From Ancylobacter oerskovii (lineage in GTDB: Bacteria > Pseudomonadota > Alphaproteobacteria > Rhizobiales > Xanthobacteraceae), in the NCBI RefSeq assembly GCF_018390555.1, contig NZ_JAHBGB010000044.1, positions 89,424-153,423 of the forward strand: a stretch of DNA of 64,000 bases, read 5' to 3'. A program made the translations under genes and the position numbers. The notes below the pieces were generated by a model. It was given only the letters and a program-made list of their open reading frames with translations. It was not told the origin of the DNA and made no database searches. Every line of letters begins with the position of its first letter. Within the stretch, counting starts at the first letter, position 1. Shown here one piece after another: positions 16,172 through 24,729 of this stretch.

Positions 16172-16439
16172 GCGCTTTGCCTCCTGCATAGATCAGCGGC
16201 CGCCAGGCCGCGCCGATTAGCGCGCCCGCGGCGCGCTCTCTTGCATCAACTTGCCGGCCGACCAGGCCGGCTCCGCTTGATCATCCCCATCCCGCACCCG
16301 ATCGGCCGCGCATGAACCCGCACCCGTCCGTCCCTCCTGCTCCTGCCATGCACCCCGGCCCCATGCGGTTGACGTTACTCCTTGCGGCTCAGGATCGGGG
16401 AAACTTGGCGGTGGGTTCGGCCGGCGTCGGGTGCGGGGG
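16172..16439. other. Non-coding GC-rich stretch with hairpins
   Basis: No convincing reading frame. It contains a perfect hairpin GCCGGCC-GACCA-GGCCGGC (16253-16271) and a GCGCGC-rich inverted repeat near 16220-16237. It separates the early/replication operon from the iteron-like array and the late genes. Confidence 0.5.
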
Positions 16440-16703
16440 AAACACCAGACGGCAGGTGTTTCCGAGGTGTTTCCGAAAGTGTTTAGGCGCAAGGCGCTGA
16501 TCTATCAGGACAATCCGACCAAATAGCCATGGCTAAACACCGTAAACACCGGATCGGCCTCACGTATATGCGCTCGCACGCGCGCGCGCATAAAGAGAGA
16601 TAGAGGTGTTTACGGTGTTTAGGGTGTTTACGGGATTGTAAGTGTCGAGAATTGCAGGGGAATTTCGGAAACACTTTCGGAAACACCCTGCCCGGCGGTG
16701 TTT
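16440..16703. repeat. Iteron-like GTGTTT array, candidate phage replication origin
   Basis: Twelve GTGTTT/AAACAC units in 264 bp. In direct orientation they start at 16456, 16467, 16479, 16606, 16615, 16624 and 16698; inverted ones start at 16440, 16535, 16544, 16669 and 16681. Three are strict 9-bp tandems (GTGTTTACG, GTGTTTAGG, GTGTTTACG); others are 11-12 bp apart and extended to GTGTTTCCGAAA. The array is AT-richer than its flanks, has no supported gene, and directly follows the primase and ATPase genes. Confidence 0.6.
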
Positions 16704-16750
16704 AGGGCGCGGGTGGCGGAAGTGAATATTTCGAGGGGGTTTTGAGCGGG

Positions 16751-17344
16751 ATGGCGGACGGCACCGACGACGAAAAAATTCCCGGCGCCGGGCAGGCCGC
16801 TTTGCCGGGCATCGAGCCGCTGCGGCTTCGGACGCCCGGGCGACCGGCCGGCGCCGAGGGGCGGTCAAAGCGCCAGCTGCGGGAATACCTCGCTGGCCTC
16901 GGCTACCGCGATCCGGCCGTCGTCCTGGCGGAGACGATGTCGATGGCGGATGGCGACCTGCAAGCCCTGTTAAGCCAGCGGGTTCGCGAGCCGGATGGCT
17001 CGGTGCGGACCGAGCGGATTACCCTGGCGGAGGCGCGCGCGATCCGGCTGCGGGCGGCGGCGGAGCTCATGCCCTTCCTGCACGGCAAGATGCCGAACGT
17101 CGAGGTGCAGCCCGATGAGCAGCTGCCGGTGCTGATCATCGAGGCCGGCCGCAACCAGCTGGATATCGACCGCGGGCGCATCGATGGCGGGCGCCGCGAC
17201 GGTGCGCTCTCGGCCGGCCTGCCGCTCTTGGAAAATCAAGGGGTTAGCGTGGGCGAGGCGGAAGCGTCTCATGACGCGACCGTCTCACGACCCGGTGAAA
17301 GTGAGGCGGATCAAGGCTTCGCGGGGGATGAGGACGATGATTGA
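16751..17344 (+). CDS. Probable terminase small subunit
   Basis: 197 aa from the ATG at 16751. Residues ~40-75 (SKRQLREYLAGLGYRDPAVVLAETMSMADGD) and the following helical part, ending near HGKMPNVEVQ, match the small terminase-like proteins found before terL in podovirus-type phages. The tail is acidic (GFAGDEDDD). Position just upstream of TerL supports the call; the DNA-recognition role is inferred from the family. Confidence 0.6.
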   Translation: MADGTDDEKIPGAGQAALPGIEPLRLRTPGRPAGAEGRSKRQLREYLAGLGYRDPAVVLAETMSMADGDLQALLSQRVREPDGSVRTERITLAEARAIRLRAAAELMPFLHGKMPNVEVQPDEQLPVLIIEAGRNQLDIDRGRIDGGRRDGALSAGLPLLENQGVSVGEAEASHDATVSRPGESEADQGFAGDEDDD

Positions 17345-17651
17345 AAATCAATGCACGTGTCCGGTGTCGGCCGTCCCCCTCGCTCGGATATCGGACCCGA
17401 TCGGCCGAGGCGCCGCCGCCGGCCGGCGCGCCGCCGGGCGCGCCGCACCCCCCCGGGGGGTCGAGCCGGAGGCCTTCCCCGAGCCGCCCCCGCCCCCCCA
17501 CTCAGGGGGGACGGTGCGCACACCGATCCGGTTTTCAGCGGCGGTGCCGGGTTTCGAGGCCGCGAACCAATTGGAGCGGAATGGGGTGGGGGTGCGGGTC
17601 GCCCGCGCGGTGCGTCAGGCCGAGGCCGGGGAGGGCGCGCGAAATGGCTGA
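17337..17651 (+). CDS. Overlapping small Pro/Arg-rich protein (uncertain)
   Basis: 104 aa, from an ATG overlapping the TerS stop to a TGA 8 bp inside TerL. The start (MIENQCTCPVSAVPLARISD) and end (AANQLERNGVGVRVARAVRQ) look protein-like. The middle is Pro/Gly-rich and includes a CCCCCCGGGGGG run. It fills the otherwise empty 300 bp between terS and terL. Confidence 0.4.
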   Translation: MIENQCTCPVSAVPLARISDPIGRGAAAGRRAAGRAAPPRGVEPEAFPEPPPPPHSGGTVRTPIRFSAAVPGFEAANQLERNGVGVRVARAVRQAEAGEGARNG

Positions 17652-19224
17652 GCTGTCCGACGACGATGTGCGCTCACTGGTGGCGGACCTAGAGCTCGAT
17701 GAAGGCTTCGATATTTTCAGCTATCGACCGCCGGGTCCAGTGTCCCAGGCATTTCTCAACAACCAACGTGACCTCACCCAATTCCTCATGGGGCCGGTGG
17801 GCGGGGGAAAAACCACGACGTGCGTGTTCAAGCGGATCCTGGCGGCAACCCTCATGCCGGTCGACAAGAAGGGCGTCCGGCGCTCGCGCTGGGTCGTGGT
17901 GCGCACGTCGTTCCGCGACGCCGATCGGACAGTGCTGAAAAGCTGGCAGCAGTGGTTCCCGAAGAATTATCCCGGCTCGAGCTGGCAGGGCGGCAATGAC
18001 CGACCGGTCACGCATGTGCTGCGCTGGCGGCTGCTCGACGGCACCACGGCAGAAGCCGAGACGATATTCATCGGCCTGGGCGAGCATCGGATCACCGAGG
18101 TGCTGCGCGGCTTCGAAATATCCGGCGCCTGGCTGAACGAGGCGGACACTCTCGGCGAGGATGCCTTGTCCGCCGTCGAGCAGCGCGTCGGGCGCTATCC
18201 CGCCCGCGTCGATCTCGCTGACGCCTCGCAGCCGCGCCATCGGCAGGTTATTGGCGATCTGAATGCGCCCGACGAAGACAACTGGGTGTATTCGACCTTC
18301 ATGGAGAACGGCAAGCCGAACCGGATCCTGTATGCGCAGCCGTCCGGCCGGCATGCTGACGCTGAAAATCTCGGCAATCTTGAACCGGGCTACTATGAAA
18401 ACATGATCGAGACGCAAGAGGACTGGTTTGTGCGGCGCTTCGTCGACAATCAGTTCGGTTATTCGCGCGAGGGAAAGCCGGTGTTTCCGGCGTTCAATCG
18501 CGCCAGTCACGTTGCGGCGCGCCAGCTCGACCCGGATCCCAATCTCGACGTGCTGATCGGTCTCGACGCCGGATTGCACCCGGCGGCCGTCATAGGGCAG
18601 CCAACGCCGCGCGGGCAGATCCGCGTGATCGATGAGCTGTATCTCGGCCATGGCTATGGTGCCGATCGCTTCGGCGAGGCGCTGCTCGACCTGTTCGACC
18701 GCCGGCGCTACCCGGTGCGCTCCGGCCGAAACTATCGCGCCTGGGCGGATCCGGCGTCGCAATATGGCGCCGATCGGGAAGGTGGTGAGCTTGCCTGGTT
18801 TGAGGCGATCAGCGCGGTGCTCGGCATCGCGGTGCAAATCCCGATCTCGAATGAGCTGTCGCTGCGCATCGGCGCCGTCTCGCAGGAGCTCCGGCACATG
18901 CTCGACGATGGATCCCCTCGGTTCCTGGTGTCGCCTCACTGCAAGATCACGATCCGTGCGATGTCGTCGGCCTACCGCTACAAAAAGCGGATCGACGGGC
19001 AGTTCGACGCCACGCCGGAGAAGAACGCCGCGTCCCACCCCATGGATGGGCTGCAATACCTGGTGCTCGGCTATCGCGGCCGTGCCGGCGTGGTGCGTGA
19101 GGCGGGCGCCGGCGGCCGCCAGCAGCCGGATAGCCGCATAGGGCACAATAGCGGGTCGCGTCTGCCGGCGGGGTCGTTCGACCCGCACCGCATCGGCATC
19201 GGCAGCGGGAGAAGCCGGTGGTGA
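17644..19224 (+). CDS. terL: Terminase large subunit
   Basis: 526-aa packaging motor. Walker A GPVGGGKTT lies at residues 50-58 and the Walker B/catalytic GAWLNEAD at about 161-168. A C-terminal RNase H-like nuclease begins at IGLDAG (about 306) with ADPAS further on, and MSSAYRYKK near residue 440. ATPase and nuclease domains are both complete. The ATG at 17644 is chosen because the Met is followed at once by an acidic family-like N-terminus. Confidence 0.9.
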   Translation: MAELSDDDVRSLVADLELDEGFDIFSYRPPGPVSQAFLNNQRDLTQFLMGPVGGGKTTTCVFKRILAATLMPVDKKGVRRSRWVVVRTSFRDADRTVLKSWQQWFPKNYPGSSWQGGNDRPVTHVLRWRLLDGTTAEAETIFIGLGEHRITEVLRGFEISGAWLNEADTLGEDALSAVEQRVGRYPARVDLADASQPRHRQVIGDLNAPDEDNWVYSTFMENGKPNRILYAQPSGRHADAENLGNLEPGYYENMIETQEDWFVRRFVDNQFGYSREGKPVFPAFNRASHVAARQLDPDPNLDVLIGLDAGLHPAAVIGQPTPRGQIRVIDELYLGHGYGADRFGEALLDLFDRRRYPVRSGRNYRAWADPASQYGADREGGELAWFEAISAVLGIAVQIPISNELSLRIGAVSQELRHMLDDGSPRFLVSPHCKITIRAMSSAYRYKKRIDGQFDATPEKNAASHPMDGLQYLVLGYRGRAGVVREAGAGGRQQPDSRIGHNSGSRLPAGSFDPHRIGIGSGRSRW

Positions 19225-19580
19225 GCCGGCTGGTGTCCCCGGCCTCGCTCATCGATCTCGCCATCTGTGCGGGCTCCTGCTCTGCCTTCAAATGGGCGGC
19301 GCTGCGCTCGCAGCGCGATCGCGGGGCGTCGTGGTCGCTGCGGAGCGACGAGGGGGAGGCCTTCGCGGCCGGCGGCATCCTGCCGGGTGGCGGTGCCTGG
19401 TTCGTCGCCACGCCGGCGGCGGCGCGTCACCTGGTGGCAATCCTGCGGGCGATCCGCTCGACGCTCGACGGCCAGCCGATGCCCATCCGCGTCGAGATCC
19501 GCACGCCGGCGGGGGAGCGGATCGCGCGCCTGGCGGGCTTCGTGCCGGAGGCCGGTGCCGTCTGGGTTCGCCACGGTTGA
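19218..19580 (+). CDS. Phage protein of unknown function between TerL and portal
   Basis: 120 aa from a GTG at 19218 or 19221 overlapping the TerL stop. Alpha/beta pattern (GGAWFVATPAAARHLVAILR, then MPIRVEIRTPAGERIARLAG). Many podoviruses carry a GNAT-fold protein at this position, but no acetyl-CoA motif is evident here. The gene end overlaps a repeated promoter-like motif. Confidence 0.5.
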   Translation: MVSRLVSPASLIDLAICAGSCSAFKWAALRSQRDRGASWSLRSDEGEAFAAGGILPGGGAWFVATPAAARHLVAILRAIRSTLDGQPMPIRVEIRTPAGERIARLAGFVPEAGAVWVRHG

Positions 19581-19615
19581 CCTTGCCGCCCGGGCCGTAG
19601 CGTCGCCTCATCAGG
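19574..19615 (+). promoter_or_regulatory. Late-region repeated motif, copy 1
   Basis: CGGTTGAC, 16 bp, TAGCGTC, then CCTCATCAGG. The same block with the same internal spacing recurs at 22730-22773, and partly at 35166. It lies immediately upstream of the head genes; promoter function is inferred. Confidence 0.45.
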
Positions 19616-19624
19616 AGGTGCGCC

Positions 19625-19867
19625 ATGGGCAGTCTTTTCGGTGGTGGGGATGACGGCGCCAGCAACCGGGCGGCGGAGTTGTCACGTCAGCAGGCGGCGG
19701 CGGCGCAGCGGCGGCAGCTCGCCGAGCTCGCGCGCTCGCAGGCCGAGGTCGATCAGGCTAAATCGAGCGGGAGCGGCCAGCGTGGGCGGCGCCTCCTCAC
19801 CTTCCTGCAGCCGCCGGCGCTCGGTGACAGCGGCACCGGCTCGAGCACGTTCGGCGGGGCTTCCTGA
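19625..19867 (+). CDS. Small phage protein upstream of portal
   Basis: 80 aa with a strong ribosome site (AGGAGGT, about 6 bp before the ATG). Glycine-rich start, then a Gln/Ala-rich helix (RQQAAAAQRRQLAELARSQA) and a flexible end. It overlaps the portal start by one base. Its size and place fit a minor structural protein or portal partner. Confidence 0.5.
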   Translation: MGSLFGGGDDGASNRAAELSRQQAAAAQRRQLAELARSQAEVDQAKSSGSGQRGRRLLTFLQPPALGDSGTGSSTFGGAS

Positions 19868-21495
19868 TGGCGGAGGAGGCCGCCGGCGGGCAGTCCAGTG
19901 AAATCAAGGCGCTGAAAGCGCGGCGCGGCAACGCCCAGACGATCCGCGACCAGTTTCAGCCCTTGCTGGATGACGCCTTCAAATACGCCATCCCCTACCG
20001 GAAGGATACGCGCGACGATGGCCCGGGGGCCGAGCGCGTCAGCGAAGTCTACGACCACACGGCCATCGTCTCGGCGTTCCGCTTCGGCGGGAAGCTGCAA
20101 TCGGACCTGGTGCCGCCGGGAGATACCTTCTTCAAGCTCGAGCCCGGACCGCTCGTGACGGATGAGAAGTTGCGCGACGACCTCGCGCGCGAGCTCGACG
20201 GGGTCCGCAACGTCATCGCCGCGGCGCTGCTGGATGGCGAATGGGACAATGCTTTCGCCGAAATGGCGCTCGACCTGTCGGCCGGTACCGGGGCGATGCT
20301 GATCCTCGAGGGGGAGGGCGAGAAGCTCGCCCGCTTCATGACGGCGCCGATCTCGGAAATCCTCCTCGAGGCTGGCGGCTATGGCGACATCAGCGCCATA
20401 TTCTGGAAGCGGAAATGGTCTGTGCGGTCGATCCGCGAGACCTGGCCGCGGGCGAAGTTCGGCACCTGGCTGTCGGAAACCTTCGAAAAGAAGCCGGAAA
20501 CCGAGGTCGAGCTCTTCCAGGATACCGTGTGGGATCCGAAAAAGAAGCGCTGGGTGCATACCGTCTGGTGCGAGCAGAACGACACGCCCCTTAGCGTCAA
20601 GCCCTATCGCACCTGTCCGTGGCTCACGCCGCGCTATTTCAAGGTGTCGGGCGAGGTGTACGGGCGTGGACCCGTCATGCTCGCCATGCCGACGATCCGC
20701 ACTCTCAACACCGCCCAGCGCTATACGCTGCAGGCGGCCGCCATCGCCATGATCGGCATCTACACGGCGATCGACGACGGCGTATTCAACCCCGACCACT
20801 CGCCGATCGCGCCGGGCATGTTCTGGAAGGTCGCCCGCAATGGCGGCACGCTCGGCCCTTCGGTGCAGAAATTCCCCGAGCCGCGCATCGACCTGTCCAA
20901 CCTGGTGCTGAACGACATGAAGCTCGGCGTCCAGGCGGCGATGATGGACCAGTCGCTGCCGCCGGACGGGGCGGCGGTGCGCTCCGCCACCGAGATCCTC
21001 GAGCGGGTGAAGCGGCTCGCCAATGACCATTTCGGCGCCTTCGGCCGCCTGGTCGCGGAGATCATCGTGCCGCTGGTGAAGCGGCTGATCGAGATCGCCT
21101 ACGCCCGGCGCCTCATCCAGTACGAAACCCCGATCGACCAGCTGCTGGTGCGCGTCAGCGTCTCGTCGCCGCTGGCGATCGCCCGTGAAACCAGCCGGGC
21201 GCAGAAGATCATCCAGTGGGTCGAGATGACGAAAATGCTCCTGCAGGAGCGGTCGAAGCTGGTGGTGAAAGACGAAGAGGCGCTCCTCGAGGTCGGCCGC
21301 GTCATGGACGTGCCGCAACAGTTCATCGTCACGCCCGAGGAGCGTGAGCGGATGCGCCAGGCCGACGCCCAGGCGGCGGCCATCGCCAATGCCGCCCAGC
21401 TCGGCGGCCAGATCGCTCCTCTCGTCCAGGCCGGCGCCGCACTGGCCGGGCCTGCCGATGCCGCCACCGCCCCGCCGCCGGAGACCGCCGTATGA
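19867..21495 (+). CDS. Portal (head-to-tail connector) protein, T7 gp8-like
   Basis: 542 aa. The start (RRGNAQTIRDQFQPLLDDAF) and DHTAIVSAFRFGGKLQSDLVPPG, EWDNAFAEMALDLSAGTGAM, YGRGPVMLAMPTIRTLNT and RSATEILERVKRLANDHFGAFGRL blocks are the landmarks of the T7-type connector family. It forms the dodecameric ring through which DNA is packaged and ejected. Normal family length. Confidence 0.88.
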   Translation: MAEEAAGGQSSEIKALKARRGNAQTIRDQFQPLLDDAFKYAIPYRKDTRDDGPGAERVSEVYDHTAIVSAFRFGGKLQSDLVPPGDTFFKLEPGPLVTDEKLRDDLARELDGVRNVIAAALLDGEWDNAFAEMALDLSAGTGAMLILEGEGEKLARFMTAPISEILLEAGGYGDISAIFWKRKWSVRSIRETWPRAKFGTWLSETFEKKPETEVELFQDTVWDPKKKRWVHTVWCEQNDTPLSVKPYRTCPWLTPRYFKVSGEVYGRGPVMLAMPTIRTLNTAQRYTLQAAAIAMIGIYTAIDDGVFNPDHSPIAPGMFWKVARNGGTLGPSVQKFPEPRIDLSNLVLNDMKLGVQAAMMDQSLPPDGAAVRSATEILERVKRLANDHFGAFGRLVAEIIVPLVKRLIEIAYARRLIQYETPIDQLLVRVSVSSPLAIARETSRAQKIIQWVEMTKMLLQERSKLVVKDEEALLEVGRVMDVPQQFIVTPEERERMRQADAQAAAIANAAQLGGQIAPLVQAGAALAGPADAATAPPPETAV

Positions 21496-21851
21496 ACCAA
21501 TCGCTCGAGGATATGGTGGCCGCCGTCATGGCGGGGGATTTCCGCCAGTTCGACCAGATGACGGCCGAGCAGGTCGAGAAGTCCAAGAAAGCCCGGAAGG
21601 AAGAGCGTCAGGAACGCGAGCGCGTCGCCGCCTGCTTCTCACGTCTGGCCGCCACCGACGACGGGCGCGCCGCGCTCAACTGGATCGTCGCGCGCACGCT
21701 GCGGCGCGTCACCTTCTTCGTGCAGCCCGGCATGTCCCCCGGCCAGGTCGCCCTGATGGGCGCCAAGCGCGAGGGCATGAACGAGCTCGCCTTCGAAATT
21801 CTGCGTCTCGTCGCTGAGGGCCACGGCGAGACGCTCCCTCCACGCACCTGA
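21492..21851 (+). CDS. Phage head-region protein of unknown function
   Basis: 119 aa, helical N-terminus with a charged run (KKARKEERQERERVAACFSR). ATGA overlap with the portal gene. It sits between portal and scaffold, so a virion-assembly role is likely. No known family recognised. Confidence 0.5.
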   Translation: MNQSLEDMVAAVMAGDFRQFDQMTAEQVEKSKKARKEERQERERVAACFSRLAATDDGRAALNWIVARTLRRVTFFVQPGMSPGQVALMGAKREGMNELAFEILRLVAEGHGETLPPRT

Positions 21852-21869
21852 CCCTCATGAGGATCCGCC

Positions 21870-22736
21870 ATGCGCATATCTCATCTTCTCGGCCGTGCCG
21901 CCTTTCTACATGTCGCGTTCGGTGCCGATGACGGCGGCGGGGGCGGTGCCGACGCGGCGGCGGCCGCCAGTGCGGAAGCCGGCGCCGGTGGTGGCGACGC
22001 TGCCGCTGCCGCGGCCGCCGCGGCCGCGGCTGCCGGTGGTGGCGACGCGGGGGCGGCCTATCGGCCGGAGGGGCTCTCCGACGAGCTCGCTGGCGCCAAT
22101 GATCGTGAGACCATCGACAAGCTGCACGGCGCGCTGAAAACCGCCACCACGCCGGGCGAGGCAGCCGAGTATGTCATCGCCTGGGACGGTGAGCATAAGG
22201 ATGCGCTGACAGCGGCGTTCCCCAATGCCGACGATCCGCTCTATGCGGCGGCGCGTGAGGCGGCCATCAAGCACGGTATCCCGCCCAAGGCGTTCTCGGG
22301 GCTCATGACCGACGTGTTCGGGCCGGCGCTGGCCAACGGCGTGATCCCGGCGCCCTTCAACCCGGCGAAGGAGCTCGAGACGTGGGGCCAGTCGATTGGC
22401 GTCACCGACAAGGCGGCGCTCACGCGCGAGCTCTCGCAGCGCCAGGCCTGGGCGACGGGGCTCGGCAAGCAACTCGGCCTCTCTGAGAGCGAGCAAGTCG
22501 CCCTCGACGTGCTCACCGACAGTGCCGACGGGCTCGGCCTGATCGACAAGCTGCAGGGGATGCTGACGGCGGACGGCATCAAGATCACCCCGGAGAGCCG
22601 CCCCTCCGGTGCCGGCATGTCCAAGGATGAGCTCCACGCGCTCGACAGCGATCCCCGGGTCGACCCGAGCTCGAGCAAATACGACCCGGCGGTGCGCAAG
22701 CGGTACGACGAGGGCTATCGCAAGCACTACGGTTGA
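21870..22736 (+). CDS. Capsid assembly scaffolding protein
   Basis: 288 aa. An Ala/Gly-rich disordered N-terminus (about residues 20-65) is followed by a helical body and a charged C-terminus (DPAVRKRYDEGYRKHYG). Size, composition and place directly before the major capsid gene match scaffolding proteins of T7-type phages. Expected to template procapsid assembly and leave the head before maturation. Confidence 0.65.
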   Translation: MRISHLLGRAAFLHVAFGADDGGGGGADAAAAASAEAGAGGGDAAAAAAAAAAAAGGGDAGAAYRPEGLSDELAGANDRETIDKLHGALKTATTPGEAAEYVIAWDGEHKDALTAAFPNADDPLYAAAREAAIKHGIPPKAFSGLMTDVFGPALANGVIPAPFNPAKELETWGQSIGVTDKAALTRELSQRQAWATGLGKQLGLSESEQVALDVLTDSADGLGLIDKLQGMLTADGIKITPESRPSGAGMSKDELHALDSDPRVDPSSSKYDPAVRKRYDEGYRKHYG

Positions 22737-22773
22737 CGCCCGCGCGCGCGCCTTAGCGTCGGTCCTCATCAGG
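22730..22773 (+). promoter_or_regulatory. Late-region repeated motif, copy 2
   Basis: CGGTTGAC, 16 bp, TAGCGTC, then CCTCATCAGG: identical blocks and identical first spacing to 19574-19615. It lies directly upstream of the major capsid gene. Confidence 0.45.
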
Positions 22774-22819
22774 GGACCGGCGCCGCCACCGGCTCCTCAT
22801 ACATCGCGAGGGGCCATCC

Positions 22820-23695
22820 ATGGCGACGACGGAAATGCCGAACTGGTTTGTGACCCAGTTCAACAAGCGGGCGCAGCACATCTACCAGGCCAAGGGCAAC
22901 CGCCTGAAGGGCACGGTCGCCGGTGCCGACCGTATCGAGGCCAACGAAGCCAAGTGGCGCCTGGTCGGTAAGGGCGAAGCGAAGGAATTCCAGCGCGGCC
23001 AGGCCGCGACCCCGGCGAACACCGGCCGCGGCATCGTCGGCGCTCCGCTGAAGACCTTCCAGTTCTTCGACGAGGTGCACGATTACGACAGCGATCGCGC
23101 GGCCGACCCGAATGGCGCCCAGGAGAAGGAGAAAATCTTCGAGCAGGGCGGCATGGCGCTCGGCCGCTCGGCCGACCGCGAGATCATGAACGTGCTGAAC
23201 ACCGGCGCGGCCACGGCCGGCAACAACTTCATCGATCTCGGCACCACGGCGTTCGACGCGGCCGCCGCGATGACCATGTGCCAGCGCCTGCAGGCGGCTG
23301 ACGTGCCGTGGGAAGGGCAGGTGTATTGCCCGCTGCCGTCGCTGCTCTGGAACCAGCTTCTGAGCGCGAAGGTGGTCAACTCGTCGGATCACGTCGGGCA
23401 GGACCTGCCCTTCGTGAAGAGCACCGACACCCGCTTCTGGAACGGCGTCAACTGGTTCCTGCTGTCGGACAGCTTCTTCCCGGTGCCGGCGGCCAACAAG
23501 TTCGACGTCTTCCTGTACCACAAGGAAGCGGTCGGCCATGCGCCCCACACCGAGCTGAAGACCTATTGGACCTGGCTGAACAAGTTCACCTGCTGGGAGG
23601 TGAACATGCTGTCCAAGGGGGCGAACGTCCTGCTGCAGCAGGAGGGCATCGTGCGCCTGCGCGCGCCGTCCAATACCGCCATCACCCTCAACTGA
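22820..23695 (+). CDS. Major capsid protein
   Basis: 291 aa. An N-terminal arm rich in Lys/Gln (FVTQFNKRAQHIYQAKGNRL) is followed by KEFQRGQAATPANTGRG, QFFDEVHDYD and a C-terminal half with FVKSTDTRFWNGVNWFLLSD. This fits podovirus major capsid proteins of ~290 aa (HK97 fold by family). It has the strongest late-gene context: scaffold before, a terminator-like hairpin after. Confidence 0.8.
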   Translation: MATTEMPNWFVTQFNKRAQHIYQAKGNRLKGTVAGADRIEANEAKWRLVGKGEAKEFQRGQAATPANTGRGIVGAPLKTFQFFDEVHDYDSDRAADPNGAQEKEKIFEQGGMALGRSADREIMNVLNTGAATAGNNFIDLGTTAFDAAAAMTMCQRLQAADVPWEGQVYCPLPSLLWNQLLSAKVVNSSDHVGQDLPFVKSTDTRFWNGVNWFLLSDSFFPVPAANKFDVFLYHKEAVGHAPHTELKTYWTWLNKFTCWEVNMLSKGANVLLQQEGIVRLRAPSNTAITLN

Positions 23696-23704
23696 GGCCT
23701 CGCG

Positions 23705-23724
23705 CCGCCCGGCTCGCCGGGCGG
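23705..23724 (+). terminator. Hairpin after the major capsid gene
   Basis: CCGCCCGG-CTCG-CCGGGCGG, a perfect 8-bp stem with a tetraloop, starts 9 bp after the capsid stop. Only a weak T-rich tail follows (TTCCTCCTT), so partial termination or mRNA 3' protection is more likely than a full stop. Confidence 0.45.
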
Positions 23725-23757
23725 TTCCTCCTTCACGTACTCATTCGGAGAGGCACC

Positions 23758-24033
23758 ATGGCCTTCAATATGCAGGGGCTCAAGCGTTTCGCGGACGGCG
23801 GCGTCATCGGCACCGGCGCGGGATCCGTCAAAGGGCTGTTCGACTACCAGACGACGGACGCGGCCGCGGCCGTGGAGGCCGGCGGCTACTTCAATGCCGC
23901 GGCGGGCCTGCTCTCGATCGGCTCCAAGATCTTCGCCTCGCTCGAGGTCGGCACCGCGACCAAAGCGAAAACCTATGTCGTCACCAGCAATACCGGCACC
24001 GTGGTGACGATCGCAGCTCAAACCGTCGCCTGA
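23758..24033 (+). CDS. Small virion (head decoration-like) protein
   Basis: 91 aa with a good ribosome site (GGAGAGG). Gly/Ala-rich beta pattern (VSKGLF-like centre, TYVVTSNTGTVVTIAAQTVA end). The place after the capsid gene and between two hairpins suggests an abundant head protein such as a decoration protein (inferred). Confidence 0.55.
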   Translation: MAFNMQGLKRFADGGVIGTGAGSVKGLFDYQTTDAAAAVEAGGYFNAAAGLLSIGSKIFASLEVGTATKAKTYVVTSNTGTVVTIAAQTVA

Positions 24034-24055
24034 TCCGACGACAGGCACGGTTGAG

Positions 24056-24085
24056 GGCGGCCGGGGAGGCGGACCCCCGGCCGCC
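24056..24085 (+). terminator. Terminator-like hairpin between head and tail genes
   Basis: An 11-bp GC stem (GGCGGCCGGGG with CCCCGGCCGCC, 8-nt loop) is followed by AACCTCTTT. It would separate head-gene from tail-gene mRNA levels. Confidence 0.5.
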
Positions 24086-24111
24086 AACCTCTTTCAGCGG
24101 CGCGGTGCTCC

Positions 24112-24729
24112 ATGTTCGATCCATTGAAAATCGTCCAGATGGCGGCGGTTCGCATCGGCGAAGAGGCGCCGCAGTCGCTCGACGAGATCATGGGCGATGA
24201 CAGCGTCGAGCTCGTCTACAACGCCGTTGTCGATTTCTGCCTCGATCTCCATCCGTGGGGCTTCAACATCGAGCTCCGCCAGCTTTCCAAGCGCGCCGGC
24301 GTCACCTCGCCGATCCTTGGCTTTACGCACATCTACGAACTCCCGACCGATGTGGTCGGCGATCCGCTATCGGTGCACGCGGATCTCTCCCGCCGCAATG
24401 AGGCCTTCACGCACTGGGCGATGCAGGGGCCGGCACTACTCGCGTCCGTCGAGCCGCTCTATGCCAATTTCCATGTGCGGCCGCACCCGCTGCGCTGGCC
24501 GGGGGCCTTTCGCGAGGCCGTCATCCTGGCGATCGCCGCCGAGCTCGCCATGTCGATGGCGTCGAATGACGATCTCCGGGCGCAGCTCCGCGTCAACGCC
24601 TATGGCAATCCTTCCGAGAATTTCCGCGGCGGGGCGATCGGCGTTGCCATCCGCAACCAGGCGTTCCGCACCCCGGCGAAGGCCTTGCCGGTGGCGCACA
24701 ACCCGTTCAGCGCGGCGTGGCGCGGATGA
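24112..24729 (+). CDS. Tail tubular protein A-like (T7 gp11-like)
   Basis: 205 aa. The start (MFDPLKIVQMAAVRIGEEAP) and HPWGFNIELRQL, THIYELPTDVVGDPL and PGAFREAVILAIAAELAMSM are typical of the tail tubular A/adaptor family that docks on the portal. Directly followed, with ATGA overlap, by the large tail tubular B-like gene. Confidence 0.7.
   Translation: MFDPLKIVQMAAVRIGEEAPQSLDEIMGDDSVELVYNAVVDFCLDLHPWGFNIELRQLSKRAGVTSPILGFTHIYELPTDVVGDPLSVHADLSRRNEAFTHWAMQGPALLASVEPLYANFHVRPHPLRWPGAFREAVILAIAAELAMSMASNDDLRAQLRVNAYGNPSENFRGGAIGVAIRNQAFRTPAKALPVAHNPFSAAWRG

Noticed and set aside
16483-16686. Minus-strand reading frame across the iteron block
   Set aside because: Its codons are made of the repeats themselves, with no protein-like composition or ribosome site.
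17440-17520. Frameshift between terS and terL in the C/G runs
   Set aside because: TerS and TerL both look complete with proper starts and stops, so no repair is needed.
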